Positions 46,191-55,361 of a stretch of 64,000 bases of DNA are shown one piece after another (the stretch's first letter is position 1; each line of letters begins with the position of its first letter). This DNA is from Candidatus Ozemibacter sibiricus (GTDB lineage: Bacteria; Muiribacteriota; Ozemobacteria; Ozemobacterales; Ozemobacteraceae): positions 1-64,000 of the forward strand of contig QOQW01000019.1 in assembly GCA_003327425.1 (NCBI GenBank), written 5' to 3'. A model generated the notes under the pieces. That model made no database searches. It was not told the DNA's origin and saw only the letters and a program-made list of their open reading frames with translations. The position numbers and the translations under genes are program-made.

Positions 46191-46412
46191 TGCCAGGAAT
46201 AGTTCTGGGTAGGTTGCTCTGTCCTGTCTCTTCCCTGAGGCTGGCCTCCCCCGCCGGGGGGAAGAATCTATCCCAGGATACCGTTATTTTGCGCCGATTT
46301 TTGACGACATGATGGCGCGCCCATCGCAAAGGGCACCCAGCAAGCGGCCCGCACCATCGCCCAATCGGGCATCGACCATCCGACTCCCCGCGGCTTCAGG
46401 CCTAAGAGTGGG

Positions 46413-47015
46413 TCAGAAGCGGTCGGTGATCATCACTTCGGTTAGGGGCAGTTGCCCGCCGCGCGGCCAGGCCGGCTTGATGCCTTTGCCGATGGCGACC
46501 ATGAACGAGATGATGTGGTCGGGGGGAAGGTTGATCAGGCGGCCCACGGCGGCGTAATCGAAGCCATCCATCGGGCAGGAGTCGTACCCCATCTCCTTGG
46601 CCGCCAGCATCAACGCCATGCCCGCCAGGCCGCAGGACCGCATGGCCTCATCGCGCTGCACATCGGGCTTGCCATCGTAGTAGGCTTTGATGGCTGGCAA
46701 CAGAAAATCTCGAACAGGTTGCTCGGCATTCCGCCAGTAGCGGGCGGGGTCCTTCTCCCAGGCCCGCAGATCGGCGCACAGGATCACCAGCAGCGAGGCA
46801 TCGGTGACTTGCGCCTGGTTCCAGGCGACTTTGCGAATTTCCTGCCGCAGGGCCGGGTCCTGCACCACCACGAACCGCCAGTTCTGGATGTTGAAGGCGG
46901 TCGGCGAGAGGATGACCGTCGACAGCAGCCGAGTGACCTCTTCCTGCGACAGGCGATGGTTGGGATCGAAATGCTTGACCGAACGACGCCCACAAATGGC
47001 TTCCACGACTTTCAT
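46413..47015 (-). CDS. nitroreductase family protein
   Basis: 200 aa from ATG 47015; MKVVEAICGRRSVKHFDPNHRLSQEEVTRLLSTVILSPTAFNIQNWRFVVVQD; LAAKEMGYDSCPMDGFD. Confidence 0.92.
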   Translation of the reverse strand: MKVVEAICGRRSVKHFDPNHRLSQEEVTRLLSTVILSPTAFNIQNWRFVVVQDPALRQEIRKVAWNQAQVTDASLLVILCADLRAWEKDPARYWRNAEQPVRDFLLPAIKAYYDGKPDVQRDEAMRSCGLAGMALMLAAKEMGYDSCPMDGFDYAAVGRLINLPPDHIISFMVAIGKGIKPAWPRGGQLPLTEVMITDRF

Positions 47016-47363
47016 GCCTACTTTGCTCCTCCATACTCTCTTAGAATCAAACTCCCCCTGACCCTGGGGATCAACTACCGCCATCTGGGGATCCCGGGCC
47101 GGACGCCCCCGTCCCCCCCCCAATGACCTGGTGGTCTGAGAGGATTCTACCATCAGAAACCAACTTCTGGAGCGAGAGTTGCAGAATGATGCCCCTTGCC
47201 ATGTCCAGATTGCCAGAAATCTTTCGCCACGAGTGCTGAAAACCGAGCAGCTCGACGGGAGGATTCAACCGCGAACAGGCTCTAGCGCTTATTTCGACGC
47301 CCACCTCGTGGCACGGAATATGCAACCTGCGATGACCAACCTATACTTACGGGGGGGACACCA

Positions 47364-48683
47364 ATGATCGGGAAGAATCTTCGGGTGGTTCGTCAGATGG
47401 TGGTTGCCTCGCTGTTCGTGTTGGGCCTGAGCCTGACCCTGCGGGCAGAGAATCTGGTCCTTCTCCACAATGGACACCTTCCCAAGAAGGTGTTGGTGGT
47501 GCTTTCCAATACCACCCGCGATTTCGTGGCCAATCTCATCGAGATCATCGCCAGCATCCACGAGCAGGATGGCCTGACAGGGGAAGACGCCTTCAAGCTC
47601 CACGTGCTGTCCAGTTCGCGGAACGAACGCAAGTCGTTGCCCACCGATCCTGACAAGCTGGCGAAATATGTCGAGTTCAACGACGAGCTGTTCGTCAACG
47701 ACATCTGGATGCAGGACATCGGCGAGTTCTGCGCCGTCGTCGAGAACGGCGTCCGGTCGGAAGCGGTGTTCGATTCCCGCCGCGGCCGCGGGCTGGCGCA
47801 GGTCATGCCCACTCTCGCCCAGACCTGGGGCCAGAAGTATTTCGTCAATCCCAGCACTTCCCTCAGCTGCGGTGATTACGGCGGCAACATCGAAGTCACC
47901 CCCGACAACATCCTCTACTACGGCGACACGATGACCTCGACCTGCGAGCAGTTCCTGCTCAAGAACGGCTACCAGAATCGGGCCGTCAAGCTGCAGACCT
48001 CGTGGCTGCAGGTCGGCCACATCGACGAATACATGACCATCATTCCCAGCCGGCACTCCCGGTGCGGCTACAGCATCGTCCGGGCCGACCCCTGGTATGC
48101 CCTCGACCTCATCGAGGCCGCCAAGGAAGAAGACTTCGCCGCCATGCCGCGCGACATGGGCGATTTCCTGAAGCGGGTGCAGGCCGCCCTCCGCGACCCC
48201 GAGAAATGGAAGAACACCCGCGAAGCGACCTTCATCGAACTCAACCGCAAGATCGGCGAAGTGATCGATGCCAACATCTCCCGCCTGGTCTCGGAAATCC
48301 GCCGCATCACCGGCGACACCTCCCGCGACATTCCCATCATGGCCTGGCCGAACGTCTTCCACAACTTCAACAACGGCCTCAAACTCCAGCACTGCATCGC
48401 CTACACGCCCGGAGTCGCCAACCACCTCGTCCTGCGCGACCACCTCATCGTCCCCGACCCCTTCTTCCCGCCCTTCAAGCGCACCGTGGAAGCCCGCTTC
48501 CGGGCCCAGGGCAACCGTGTCCACTTCATCAATGACATGCCCTATCACAACCTGCAGGGCGAAGTGCACTGCGGCACCAACGTCCGCCGCGATGTGAACC
48601 GCACCCTGATCACGCCCCAGTACACCAACGCCCTCGCCGCCCTGCGCGATACCTTCGATCGCGTCCACCGCGACGTCCGATAA
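47364..48683 (+). CDS. secreted protein-arginine deiminase (PAD) homologue
   Basis: 439 aa; signal peptide to LTLRA; NDIWMQDIGEF, GNIEVTP, QVGHIDEYM, QGEVHCGTNVRRDVN match the PAD Asp/His/Asp/Cys motifs. Confidence 0.85.
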   Translation: MIGKNLRVVRQMVVASLFVLGLSLTLRAENLVLLHNGHLPKKVLVVLSNTTRDFVANLIEIIASIHEQDGLTGEDAFKLHVLSSSRNERKSLPTDPDKLAKYVEFNDELFVNDIWMQDIGEFCAVVENGVRSEAVFDSRRGRGLAQVMPTLAQTWGQKYFVNPSTSLSCGDYGGNIEVTPDNILYYGDTMTSTCEQFLLKNGYQNRAVKLQTSWLQVGHIDEYMTIIPSRHSRCGYSIVRADPWYALDLIEAAKEEDFAAMPRDMGDFLKRVQAALRDPEKWKNTREATFIELNRKIGEVIDANISRLVSEIRRITGDTSRDIPIMAWPNVFHNFNNGLKLQHCIAYTPGVANHLVLRDHLIVPDPFFPPFKRTVEARFRAQGNRVHFINDMPYHNLQGEVHCGTNVRRDVNRTLITPQYTNALAALRDTFDRVHRDVR

Positions 48684-48689
48684 GATCCA

Positions 48690-50078
48690 ATGGAACCCGC
48701 CGCCATGCTGCCGCTGCCTCGCCGCGACCAAGCCCTCCGCCTCCTGCTGGCGGGAAGCCTGTGGCTGGCGGCTTGGTTCCTGATGGCCGGTCCGGTCTGG
48801 GGGGCCGCCAAACCCGCCCCCGACTGGACCTTCCTCGTCTACCTCAACGGCGACAACGACCTCGACGACGTGGTCGACGCCGACCTGGCCGAGATGGAAG
48901 GCGCCGTCCCGGCGCACGCCCGCCTGCTGGTGCTGGTCGATCGGGCCCGGGACGGCGGCCAGCTGCTTCGCTTCTCCGCTGGTCGACGCGAGATCATCGA
49001 ACAGGGCCAGGAACCCGACATGGGCGACTGGCGCACGCTGGCCGCCTTCGCCGAACGGGGCATGGCCCTGGCGCCCGCCCGTCACACCGCCCTCATCATC
49101 TGGAACCATGGCATGGGCTGGAAAGGCCCCGGCGCGGCAGGCTCGCGCGGCATCTCGGCCGATGACACCAGCGGCACGCACATCAAGGCCGACGAGCTGG
49201 GCCTCGCCCTCCGCCAGGTCGCCCAGAAAACCGGCCGCCGCCTCGACCTGCTGGCCCTCGACGCCTGCTCGATGCAGATGGCCGAGGTCGCCTGGCCGAT
49301 CCATCGGCTGTGCGACGTGCTGGTGGCCTCCGAAGAGGTCATTCCCCGCGGCGGCTTCCCCTACGACCGCTTCCTGCGCGACCTGCCCGCCGGCGCCGAC
49401 GCCGAACGCGTCGGCCGTCTGTGGGTGGATACCTATCTCGACGCCTATCGGGGCACCGAGATGCCGGTCACCCTCTCAGCCTGGCGGTGCGGCGATCTCG
49501 CCGAGGTCTTCTACGGCATCGACGGCCTGGCCAAGGCCCTGATCACCTCGGCCGGCGCTCCGGCTCTGTTGAAGAGCGCCCTGCGCGACGTGCAGCGGTT
49601 CACCTGCCGCGACCATATCGACCTGGGGCATTTCACCGACCTGCTGCAGGCCCGCGCCACCGACGATACCGTCACCACCGCCCTGGGCAAGCTGCGCCGG
49701 GCCCTCGATCAAGCACTGATCGCGGGCGGGACCACCGGCGGTCATCTGCGACGCGCCCAGGGCATGGCGATCTACTTCCCCTCTCAGCCTGGCCTGTTCG
49801 CGCCGGCCTACAACGACCTCGGCTTCGCCCGCGCCTCCCAGTGGGACAACCTCCTGGCCGACTATTTCGCCCGCCAGGAGATGCTCACCGTGCTCGCCGC
49901 CGTCGAGGCCGGCGACCCCAGCCGCCTCCCCGCCCTGGCCAGCCGCCTGGCCACCGAACGGCCAGACCTGGCGGCCGATCTGGCCGGGCGTCTGCGCTTC
50001 CTCGCGGTGCAGCACCCCGATCTGCCGGAAGCTTCGCGTCGCGCGGTCGCCGACCTGCTCGATCAGGCCGCCCGCTGA
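48690..50078 (+). CDS. secreted clostripain-family (C11) cysteine peptidase
   Basis: 462 aa; signal-like N terminus; WTFLVYLNGDNDLDD, catalytic His IIWNHGMGWKG, catalytic Cys LLALDACSMQMAEVAW; starts 7 nt after the PAD stop codon. Confidence 0.88.
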   Translation: MEPAAMLPLPRRDQALRLLLAGSLWLAAWFLMAGPVWGAAKPAPDWTFLVYLNGDNDLDDVVDADLAEMEGAVPAHARLLVLVDRARDGGQLLRFSAGRREIIEQGQEPDMGDWRTLAAFAERGMALAPARHTALIIWNHGMGWKGPGAAGSRGISADDTSGTHIKADELGLALRQVAQKTGRRLDLLALDACSMQMAEVAWPIHRLCDVLVASEEVIPRGGFPYDRFLRDLPAGADAERVGRLWVDTYLDAYRGTEMPVTLSAWRCGDLAEVFYGIDGLAKALITSAGAPALLKSALRDVQRFTCRDHIDLGHFTDLLQARATDDTVTTALGKLRRALDQALIAGGTTGGHLRRAQGMAIYFPSQPGLFAPAYNDLGFARASQWDNLLADYFARQEMLTVLAAVEAGDPSRLPALASRLATERPDLAADLAGRLRFLAVQHPDLPEASRRAVADLLDQAAR

Positions 50079-50137
50079 CACCGGCGACCTCTCCTGGTCG
50101 ATCACGTTGTCCAGGCTCCAAGATTAGGAGCGGCCGT

Positions 50138-50692
50138 ATGGAACCCCAAGAATTTCTCGCCGAGGTACGCCAACGGCTGGGTGTCCCCGCCGGCCGGATC
50201 GTCGACGAACGGGAACTGGCACTGGCCGAACGGAAAAGGCTGGGCCTGCCGGCCAGTCCGCCACATCTGCTCACCGACTACCGCGGGTATCCGGTCAAGC
50301 TCGATTTCATCATCCGGGACGAGCTGCATTTCACCGTCAACGCCCCCATCTTGCACCGCGTCTCGGTCCGCCCCTGGACGATCTTCGATCGCTTCCTGCG
50401 GCTGGTAGGGCTGCTAGCCTGGGCGCCATTCCCCGACCCGACCGAGCAGCGGTTCTTCCTGCAGGGGCTCTCCCCGGAAAACGCCGCTCGCTACCTCACG
50501 CCGACGCATGTCAAGGCTTTCGATGAGCTGTATCCCTTCGCCCACTGGACAGCCAACGAGCGGGGGTACCAATGCCTCAAAGGGGTCGACATCGACGGCG
50601 GCTACACCCCCGCCGACGCCGTTCGCGACCTCGACCTTCTGCTCGACATCGTCGCCGCCGACCAGGCCGCCCGCTCCACCGTCCGCCCCTGA
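50138..50692 (+). CDS. hypothetical protein, 184 aa
   Basis: ATG 50138 in frame of ORF 49310..50692, RBS-like attaggag; MEPQEFLAEVRQRLGVPAGRIVDERELALAERKRLGL... Confidence 0.7.
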   Translation: MEPQEFLAEVRQRLGVPAGRIVDERELALAERKRLGLPASPPHLLTDYRGYPVKLDFIIRDELHFTVNAPILHRVSVRPWTIFDRFLRLVGLLAWAPFPDPTEQRFFLQGLSPENAARYLTPTHVKAFDELYPFAHWTANERGYQCLKGVDIDGGYTPADAVRDLDLLLDIVAADQAARSTVRP

Positions 50693-50865
50693 TCTCTCAC
50701 GGGCCACGCCTTCATAGTTCCCTCTAGGGCCCCAAGCAGATGGCCATTCTTGAAGGCGCCGGAAAGTCGCCCAGCGCACATGCGGGGTCCCGCACAGGAC
50801 CGAACATTCCCGCTCGTGCTTCCTCCCGATTGACAACTTCGAGCCTCTGACTACAATGAGAACGT

Positions 50866-51258
50866 ATGGAACCACCTATGTTTCCGACCCTCGAGCGCTC
50901 TTCGCCAAAGCGACCGCTCTCCGCCTGGTGCCTGCGCGAAAGAGATGATCGCCCCGTCGTGCGCCCACGGAGACCCGGCCAGGCGAAACCGGCACGGCCG
51001 TCCGACGAACCCGATTTTTCGAAGATCCGCTGCCCCAATTGCGGGTGGCAGCCGAACCGCGCGAGCCGCTGGGTCTGCGCCCCCTGTAGGGCTCCAGAGT
51101 GGTACGAGCACGGCTGTTTCCATTCCTGGAACACGTTCGAAACTCGTGGTCGCTGCCCTGGTTGCGGACACCAGTGGCAATGGACGGCCTGCAACGCCTG
51201 CGGCCAGTGGTCCCGGCACGAGGAGTGGTATGCGAAAGAGCCTCGACCACCAACCTGA
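50866..51258 (+). CDS. zinc-ribbon-containing hypothetical protein
   Basis: 130 aa; IRCPNCGWQPNRASRWVCAPCRAPEWYEHGCFHSW...RCPGCGHQWQWTACNACGQWS (four CxxC knuckles). Confidence 0.65.
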   Translation: MEPPMFPTLERSSPKRPLSAWCLRERDDRPVVRPRRPGQAKPARPSDEPDFSKIRCPNCGWQPNRASRWVCAPCRAPEWYEHGCFHSWNTFETRGRCPGCGHQWQWTACNACGQWSRHEEWYAKEPRPPT

Positions 51259-51322
51259 ACCAGCGAATTTCTTTCAGCAACGCCCCTGCGTTGACATTCT
51301 CCTCTGACCTCGCCCCAAGGGC

Positions 51323-51934
51323 TCAAGCCGGACGAGAACGCCTGGGTCGACGCCCCTTGGCTTTAGGAGCCTGCGAGGCCAAACCAGTGAGAGACTCCCA
51401 TCTCTCAATGAGGTGAGGCGCTTCTTTGAGTTCGGCCAATGGCGCCAGGCGAGCGCGAATCATCGCCCGATCAATCGCCTGGCCCTGCCGAGCGAGAATT
51501 CCCTCGATGTCGGCCCAATCCTGGGTGCGATCGGCAAAGGCCTTCAGCACAACGAGATCCTCTGCTGAACAGATACGCAACCGGATACCCGGCAAATACT
51601 CTTCCATCGTGGCCCGCTGGATGATCTCCTCCTCGAAAGGGAATCCTGCCAGAGCGATGTCGATGCCGATTCCCCCAGCGGTCCGCAACAACAACACCCG
51701 TGAGCGCCGAGCGAACGCGGCGGGATCCGGAATCCGCGCCGGGAATCGTTCGATCAGAGGACCGATGACCGCGTCTTCTTGGCCGAAACCCGTGAACAGG
51801 GAAATGTCCATGTCCCGGGTGAGGCGAGGAATACCCCAACGCTGCAGGGCCAGACCTCCGATGAAGCAAAAACGCCATCCATGCTGATCGAGAAAGGCTT
51901 GGACATCCTGTGCGGCCAGGATCAGATCCTGCAT
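51323..51934 (-). CDS. nucleotidyltransferase, AbiEii/MNT-like
   Basis: 203 aa from ATG 51934; RFCFIGGLALQRWGIPRLTRDMDISLF and ICSAEDLVVLKAFADRTQDWADIEGIL. Confidence 0.82.
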   Translation of the reverse strand: MQDLILAAQDVQAFLDQHGWRFCFIGGLALQRWGIPRLTRDMDISLFTGFGQEDAVIGPLIERFPARIPDPAAFARRSRVLLLRTAGGIGIDIALAGFPFEEEIIQRATMEEYLPGIRLRICSAEDLVVLKAFADRTQDWADIEGILARQGQAIDRAMIRARLAPLAELKEAPHLIERWESLTGLASQAPKAKGRRPRRSRPA

Positions 51935-52161
51935 CGCCACCTCGAAAGGTACCGCTGCTGTTCGATGAGTCCTGAATACGGGCCGGGTGGACAATCCCGC
52001 AGGGCCATCCGAAAAGACTCCGTCAACTCCCGGATCGTCGCAGCCACGTCGACGTGAGAAACCTCTTGCCGCTTGATCTCATCAAGCATCGGGCCGGCTC
52101 GTTGCCAGGTCTTCACCCATTGGGCCAGGGTGGGGCGGGTAGGCTCATCCATCATTTTCAA
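51922..52161 (-). CDS. small protein upstream of and overlapping the nucleotidyltransferase gene (putative antitoxin/partner)
   Basis: 79 aa; MKMMDEPTRPTLAQWVKTWQRAGPMLDEIKRQEVSHVDVAATIRELTESFRMALRDCPPGPYSGLIEQQRYLSRWRCRI; 13-bp overlap. Confidence 0.75.
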   Translation of the reverse strand: MKMMDEPTRPTLAQWVKTWQRAGPMLDEIKRQEVSHVDVAATIRELTESFRMALRDCPPGPYSGLIEQQRYLSRWRCRI

Positions 52162-52324
52162 CTTACCATAGAGCCGGCCTCCAGGACCAGGGGATTCGAC
52201 CTTCCTTGCTCAACCAGCCGGTGGTGAAAGTTCAATGAGAATCGGCGACTTTCCCTACTACCTTCTTGCCGCCGGTCGGGTATACTGAAGAAAAGACCCA
52301 ATTTCCTTCGACGAGGAGGACCCC

Positions 52325-53110
52325 ATGCCCCACACCGCCGGTCTGCGGCTCCCCCCGGGCTTACCGATCGCCGCCATCGCCGACCTGCACGGCCACCTCG
52401 ACGAGTTCGACAAGATGCTCGCCGAGATCGACCGCCGCCTCGGTCCTGACGCCGTCATCATCACCCTCGGCGACTATGTCGACAACGGCCCGCGCATCCC
52501 CCGCTTGCTCGACCGCCTCCTCGAAGTGAAACGCCAGCGCCCCGAACGGTTCTTCTCGATTCTCGGCGATCACGACCTGGCCTGCCTGCGCGCCATGGGC
52601 TGGCGCAAAGGCCCGCCCGACGAAGCCTGGTATCAGAACTGGGCCAACCGCTACTGGCACCCCGGCGGGGAGACCCCCCGCCAATACGGCGCCTCGAGCG
52701 GCGCCACTCTGGCCGAGATGATGGATTCCCGCCACCGCGAGTTCCTGCAGGAACTGCCCTGGTTCTTCGAGTATGGGGAATATGTCTTCGTGCACGCCGG
52801 CCTCGAACCCCGCGACCTCGGCCCCCAGCGCGAAGAACTGGCCCGCCGCGAACCGCTGCCCGGCTTGCAGACCCACCCGCAGCTCCGCGACAAGAAGCTG
52901 GCCGTCACCTCCTGGGAAGGCTGGGGCCGCATCGTCGTCAGCGGCCACACCCGGGCGGCCAAGATGCGCCAGATGGTCGATCCCCTGCCCGGCGACCCCC
53001 ATTTCGTCACGCCGTACCGCATTACCCTCTCGGGCGAAATCGACTCGACCGGAACGCTGTACGCGGCACTCCTACCTGAACGGATCTTTCTCGAGGTCGG
53101 CCCAGATTGA
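52325..53110 (+). CDS. PPP-type metallophosphoesterase
   Basis: 261 aa; AIADLHGHLDEF, TLGDYVDNGP, ILGDHDLACL, VFVHAGLEP, VVSGHT. Confidence 0.88.
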   Translation: MPHTAGLRLPPGLPIAAIADLHGHLDEFDKMLAEIDRRLGPDAVIITLGDYVDNGPRIPRLLDRLLEVKRQRPERFFSILGDHDLACLRAMGWRKGPPDEAWYQNWANRYWHPGGETPRQYGASSGATLAEMMDSRHREFLQELPWFFEYGEYVFVHAGLEPRDLGPQREELARREPLPGLQTHPQLRDKKLAVTSWEGWGRIVVSGHTRAAKMRQMVDPLPGDPHFVTPYRITLSGEIDSTGTLYAALLPERIFLEVGPD

Positions 53111-53247
53111 GAACAGCCCCTCGGCCCGACCGCTGAGCCCTTGCGCGCGCTCGCCGGGCATACCCCTGGATCGCGTCGTCAACCGTTCTCGGCGAGCCCT
53201 TGCGCGCGCTGGCGGAGCGTCACCCGGTCGAGTGAAGACTGGGGGCC

Positions 53248-53988
53248 TCAACCCCTGGGGTTGGCGGTACGTCGGCGTCGACCCTTCGTTTCCGCCTTGC
53301 CTCGACGCGGGGCATTCTCGGCCTGGCGCCGCATGGCCTCGGCCCGTTCCGGGCTCAAGCCGGCCAGGCGCAGGCTGTCGAGCAGGATGTCCAGTTCCTC
53401 CATTTCGACCACATGCTCGAGGGCATCTTCGCACGCCTTGATGGCGCCGTCCAGATCGCCAAGCCGCAGGCAGCAGTCGCTGAGCGCCACATAGGTCTGG
53501 AATTCCTCCGGTTCGCGTGCCAGCGCCTCCAGCAAGGTCTGCTTGGCCTCGAGGGGCCGATTCTGCCGCAACTGACAAACCCCGAGGTACAGGTAGGCCT
53601 CGTCAAACCCGGCATCCAGCGCGATCGTTCGACGCACGGCGGCTTCGGCTTCCTCCCAACGGCCCTGCTCCATCAAGGCGGTGGCGAGGTTCAGCCAGGC
53701 TTCAGCGAAGCGCGGGTCGAGGGTGGTGGCTTTCCGATACCAGGTCACCGCATCGTCGTACAGCTCGAGATCGAAACTGGCATCGCCCATGGCATTGGCG
53801 ATCCGGGCATTGTCAGGATCGAGTCGCAGCGCTTCCCTGAACCACCGCAGCGCCTCGGTCGGGTCGTGATCGTCCATGCAGAGCTGGCCGAGGTCATAGA
53901 GGGCCTGCCGATCGTGCGGATCGGCCTCGAGGCGCTGCCGCAACGCCTTCTTCTGTGCTTCGAACCGTCGCTCGCTCATCGTCTTCAT
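53248..53988 (-). CDS. tetratricopeptide-repeat protein
   Basis: 246 aa; LYDLGQLCMDDHDPTEALRWFREALRLDPDNARIANAMGDASFDLELYDDAVTWYRKATTLDPRFAEAWLNLATALMEQGRWEEAEAAVRRTIALD. Confidence 0.88.
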   Translation of the reverse strand: MKTMSERRFEAQKKALRQRLEADPHDRQALYDLGQLCMDDHDPTEALRWFREALRLDPDNARIANAMGDASFDLELYDDAVTWYRKATTLDPRFAEAWLNLATALMEQGRWEEAEAAVRRTIALDAGFDEAYLYLGVCQLRQNRPLEAKQTLLEALAREPEEFQTYVALSDCCLRLGDLDGAIKACEDALEHVVEMEELDILLDSLRLAGLSPERAEAMRRQAENAPRRGKAETKGRRRRTANPRG

Positions 53989-54026
53989 CCTTTCTGGACG
54001 CGCCGCGCCTGGGTCCCCGGCGGCGA

Positions 54027-55316
54027 TCAGGTTCCGACAGCGGGGCCGGAAGAACGGCGCCCGGCGATGTCAGGCAGGGCCGGCACCATCACCACCCGGA
54101 AGCCGATGAAATTGAGCCCCTTGGCCGGGTTGCTTCCATTGCGATGGGTGGCCTGGCATTGCGCGGCGAAATGGTTCCAGGACCCGCCCCGAATGACCCG
54201 ATTCTCTCCGGTCTTGGGGCCGACCGGATCGACCGCCGGCTCCTCGGTATATTCGCCATAGCGGTCCTGGCACCACTCCCAGACATTCCCACACATGTCG
54301 TACAATCCCCATCCGTTGGGGTTTTTCAATCCGACATCGTGCGTCTGGCCATCGCTGTTGTCTTTGTACCAGCAGGAATCCGGATCGATCTCGTTCCCCC
54401 ATGGGTAGAGAGTGGTGGTACCGGCCCGGGCGGCGTATTCCCACTCCGCTTCGGTGGGCAACCGGAAGGTCTTGCCTTCCCGTTCCGACAGGAATTTGCA
54501 GAATTCGACGGCATGAGCCCAGGCCACCTGCTCGACCGGGCGATTGGCCCCTTTGAACCGCGAGGGATTGCCTCCCATCACTTTCTCGAACTGCTCCTGG
54601 GTGACCGGATGGACCCCGATGTAGAAAGGTCGGGTGATCGTCACCTGATGGACCACCCGCGCCGATTCGGCGGCGTCTTCATGGCCCATGCGGAAGACGC
54701 CCGGCCCGATCAACCGCAGCCGCAGACCGATCGAGGTGACGGTCTCGCGCTCGAGACCGGCGGTCATGGCCAGCCCCCATAACGAAACCCCGCTGGCGCC
54801 AGGCATGCGCAAGACCTCGGCCAGACACTTCGCGGCCGGCGAGGTGGCCGGCAGCGGCAATAGGGCCAGGCTGCCATCGGCCAGGACCTTCAAGCAGGTC
54901 ACCTGTTTGCAGGCCGGGCAGGTAACCCCGTGGGTCAGTTCTTTCCCATAGGTGACGGTGAAGGTGGAACGACCGCACGTCAGGCAATCGACCTCGAAGG
55001 CCAGCGTGCTCCAGTCGGGGGGACGGGCGCTCGGATCGCGGCGCCCCTGGGCCGCCGCCTCTTCGCCGGTCGGGGGGCGCCCGCCGAGATCGGGAAAGGG
55101 CCCGCCCTGGCGCTGGATGGGAGCGCTCTGCACGCCGCCGTTGGCGTCGATGCGGGTCAGGGTCACCTCGGCGCAGCTCCGGCAGGCCACCGCGTGGGTG
55201 GTGCCAGGGCGGAGGGGCAGGGTGAACGAGGTCTTGCCGCAGCCGACGCAGGTGGCCCGCCACAGGTGCTGATCGGTCACCGGGCCGGCGGCCGAGGCAT
55301 AGAGGGTCTGAGTCAT
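54027..55316 (-). CDS. SUMF1/formylglycine-generating-enzyme-family protein with two N-terminal zinc-ribbon-like repeats
   Basis: 429 aa; RPFYIGVHPVTQEQFEKVMGGNPSRFKGANRPVEQVAWAHAVEFCKFLSEREGKTFRLPTEAEWEYAARAG...GGSWNH; N-terminal CVGC-CRSC and CLTC-CPAC repeats. Confidence 0.9.
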   Translation of the reverse strand: MTQTLYASAAGPVTDQHLWRATCVGCGKTSFTLPLRPGTTHAVACRSCAEVTLTRIDANGGVQSAPIQRQGGPFPDLGGRPPTGEEAAAQGRRDPSARPPDWSTLAFEVDCLTCGRSTFTVTYGKELTHGVTCPACKQVTCLKVLADGSLALLPLPATSPAAKCLAEVLRMPGASGVSLWGLAMTAGLERETVTSIGLRLRLIGPGVFRMGHEDAAESARVVHQVTITRPFYIGVHPVTQEQFEKVMGGNPSRFKGANRPVEQVAWAHAVEFCKFLSEREGKTFRLPTEAEWEYAARAGTTTLYPWGNEIDPDSCWYKDNSDGQTHDVGLKNPNGWGLYDMCGNVWEWCQDRYGEYTEEPAVDPVGPKTGENRVIRGGSWNHFAAQCQATHRNGSNPAKGLNFIGFRVVMVPALPDIAGRRSSGPAVGT

Positions 55317-55361
55317 GCCAGTTCGTCCTTCTTCAGTGCAGAATTCGCCCCGGCGGGCATC

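Noticed and set aside
46253-46272. CCCCCGCCGGGGGG hairpin after sbcC
   Set aside because: Short GC palindrome without a U tract; not enough to call a terminator.
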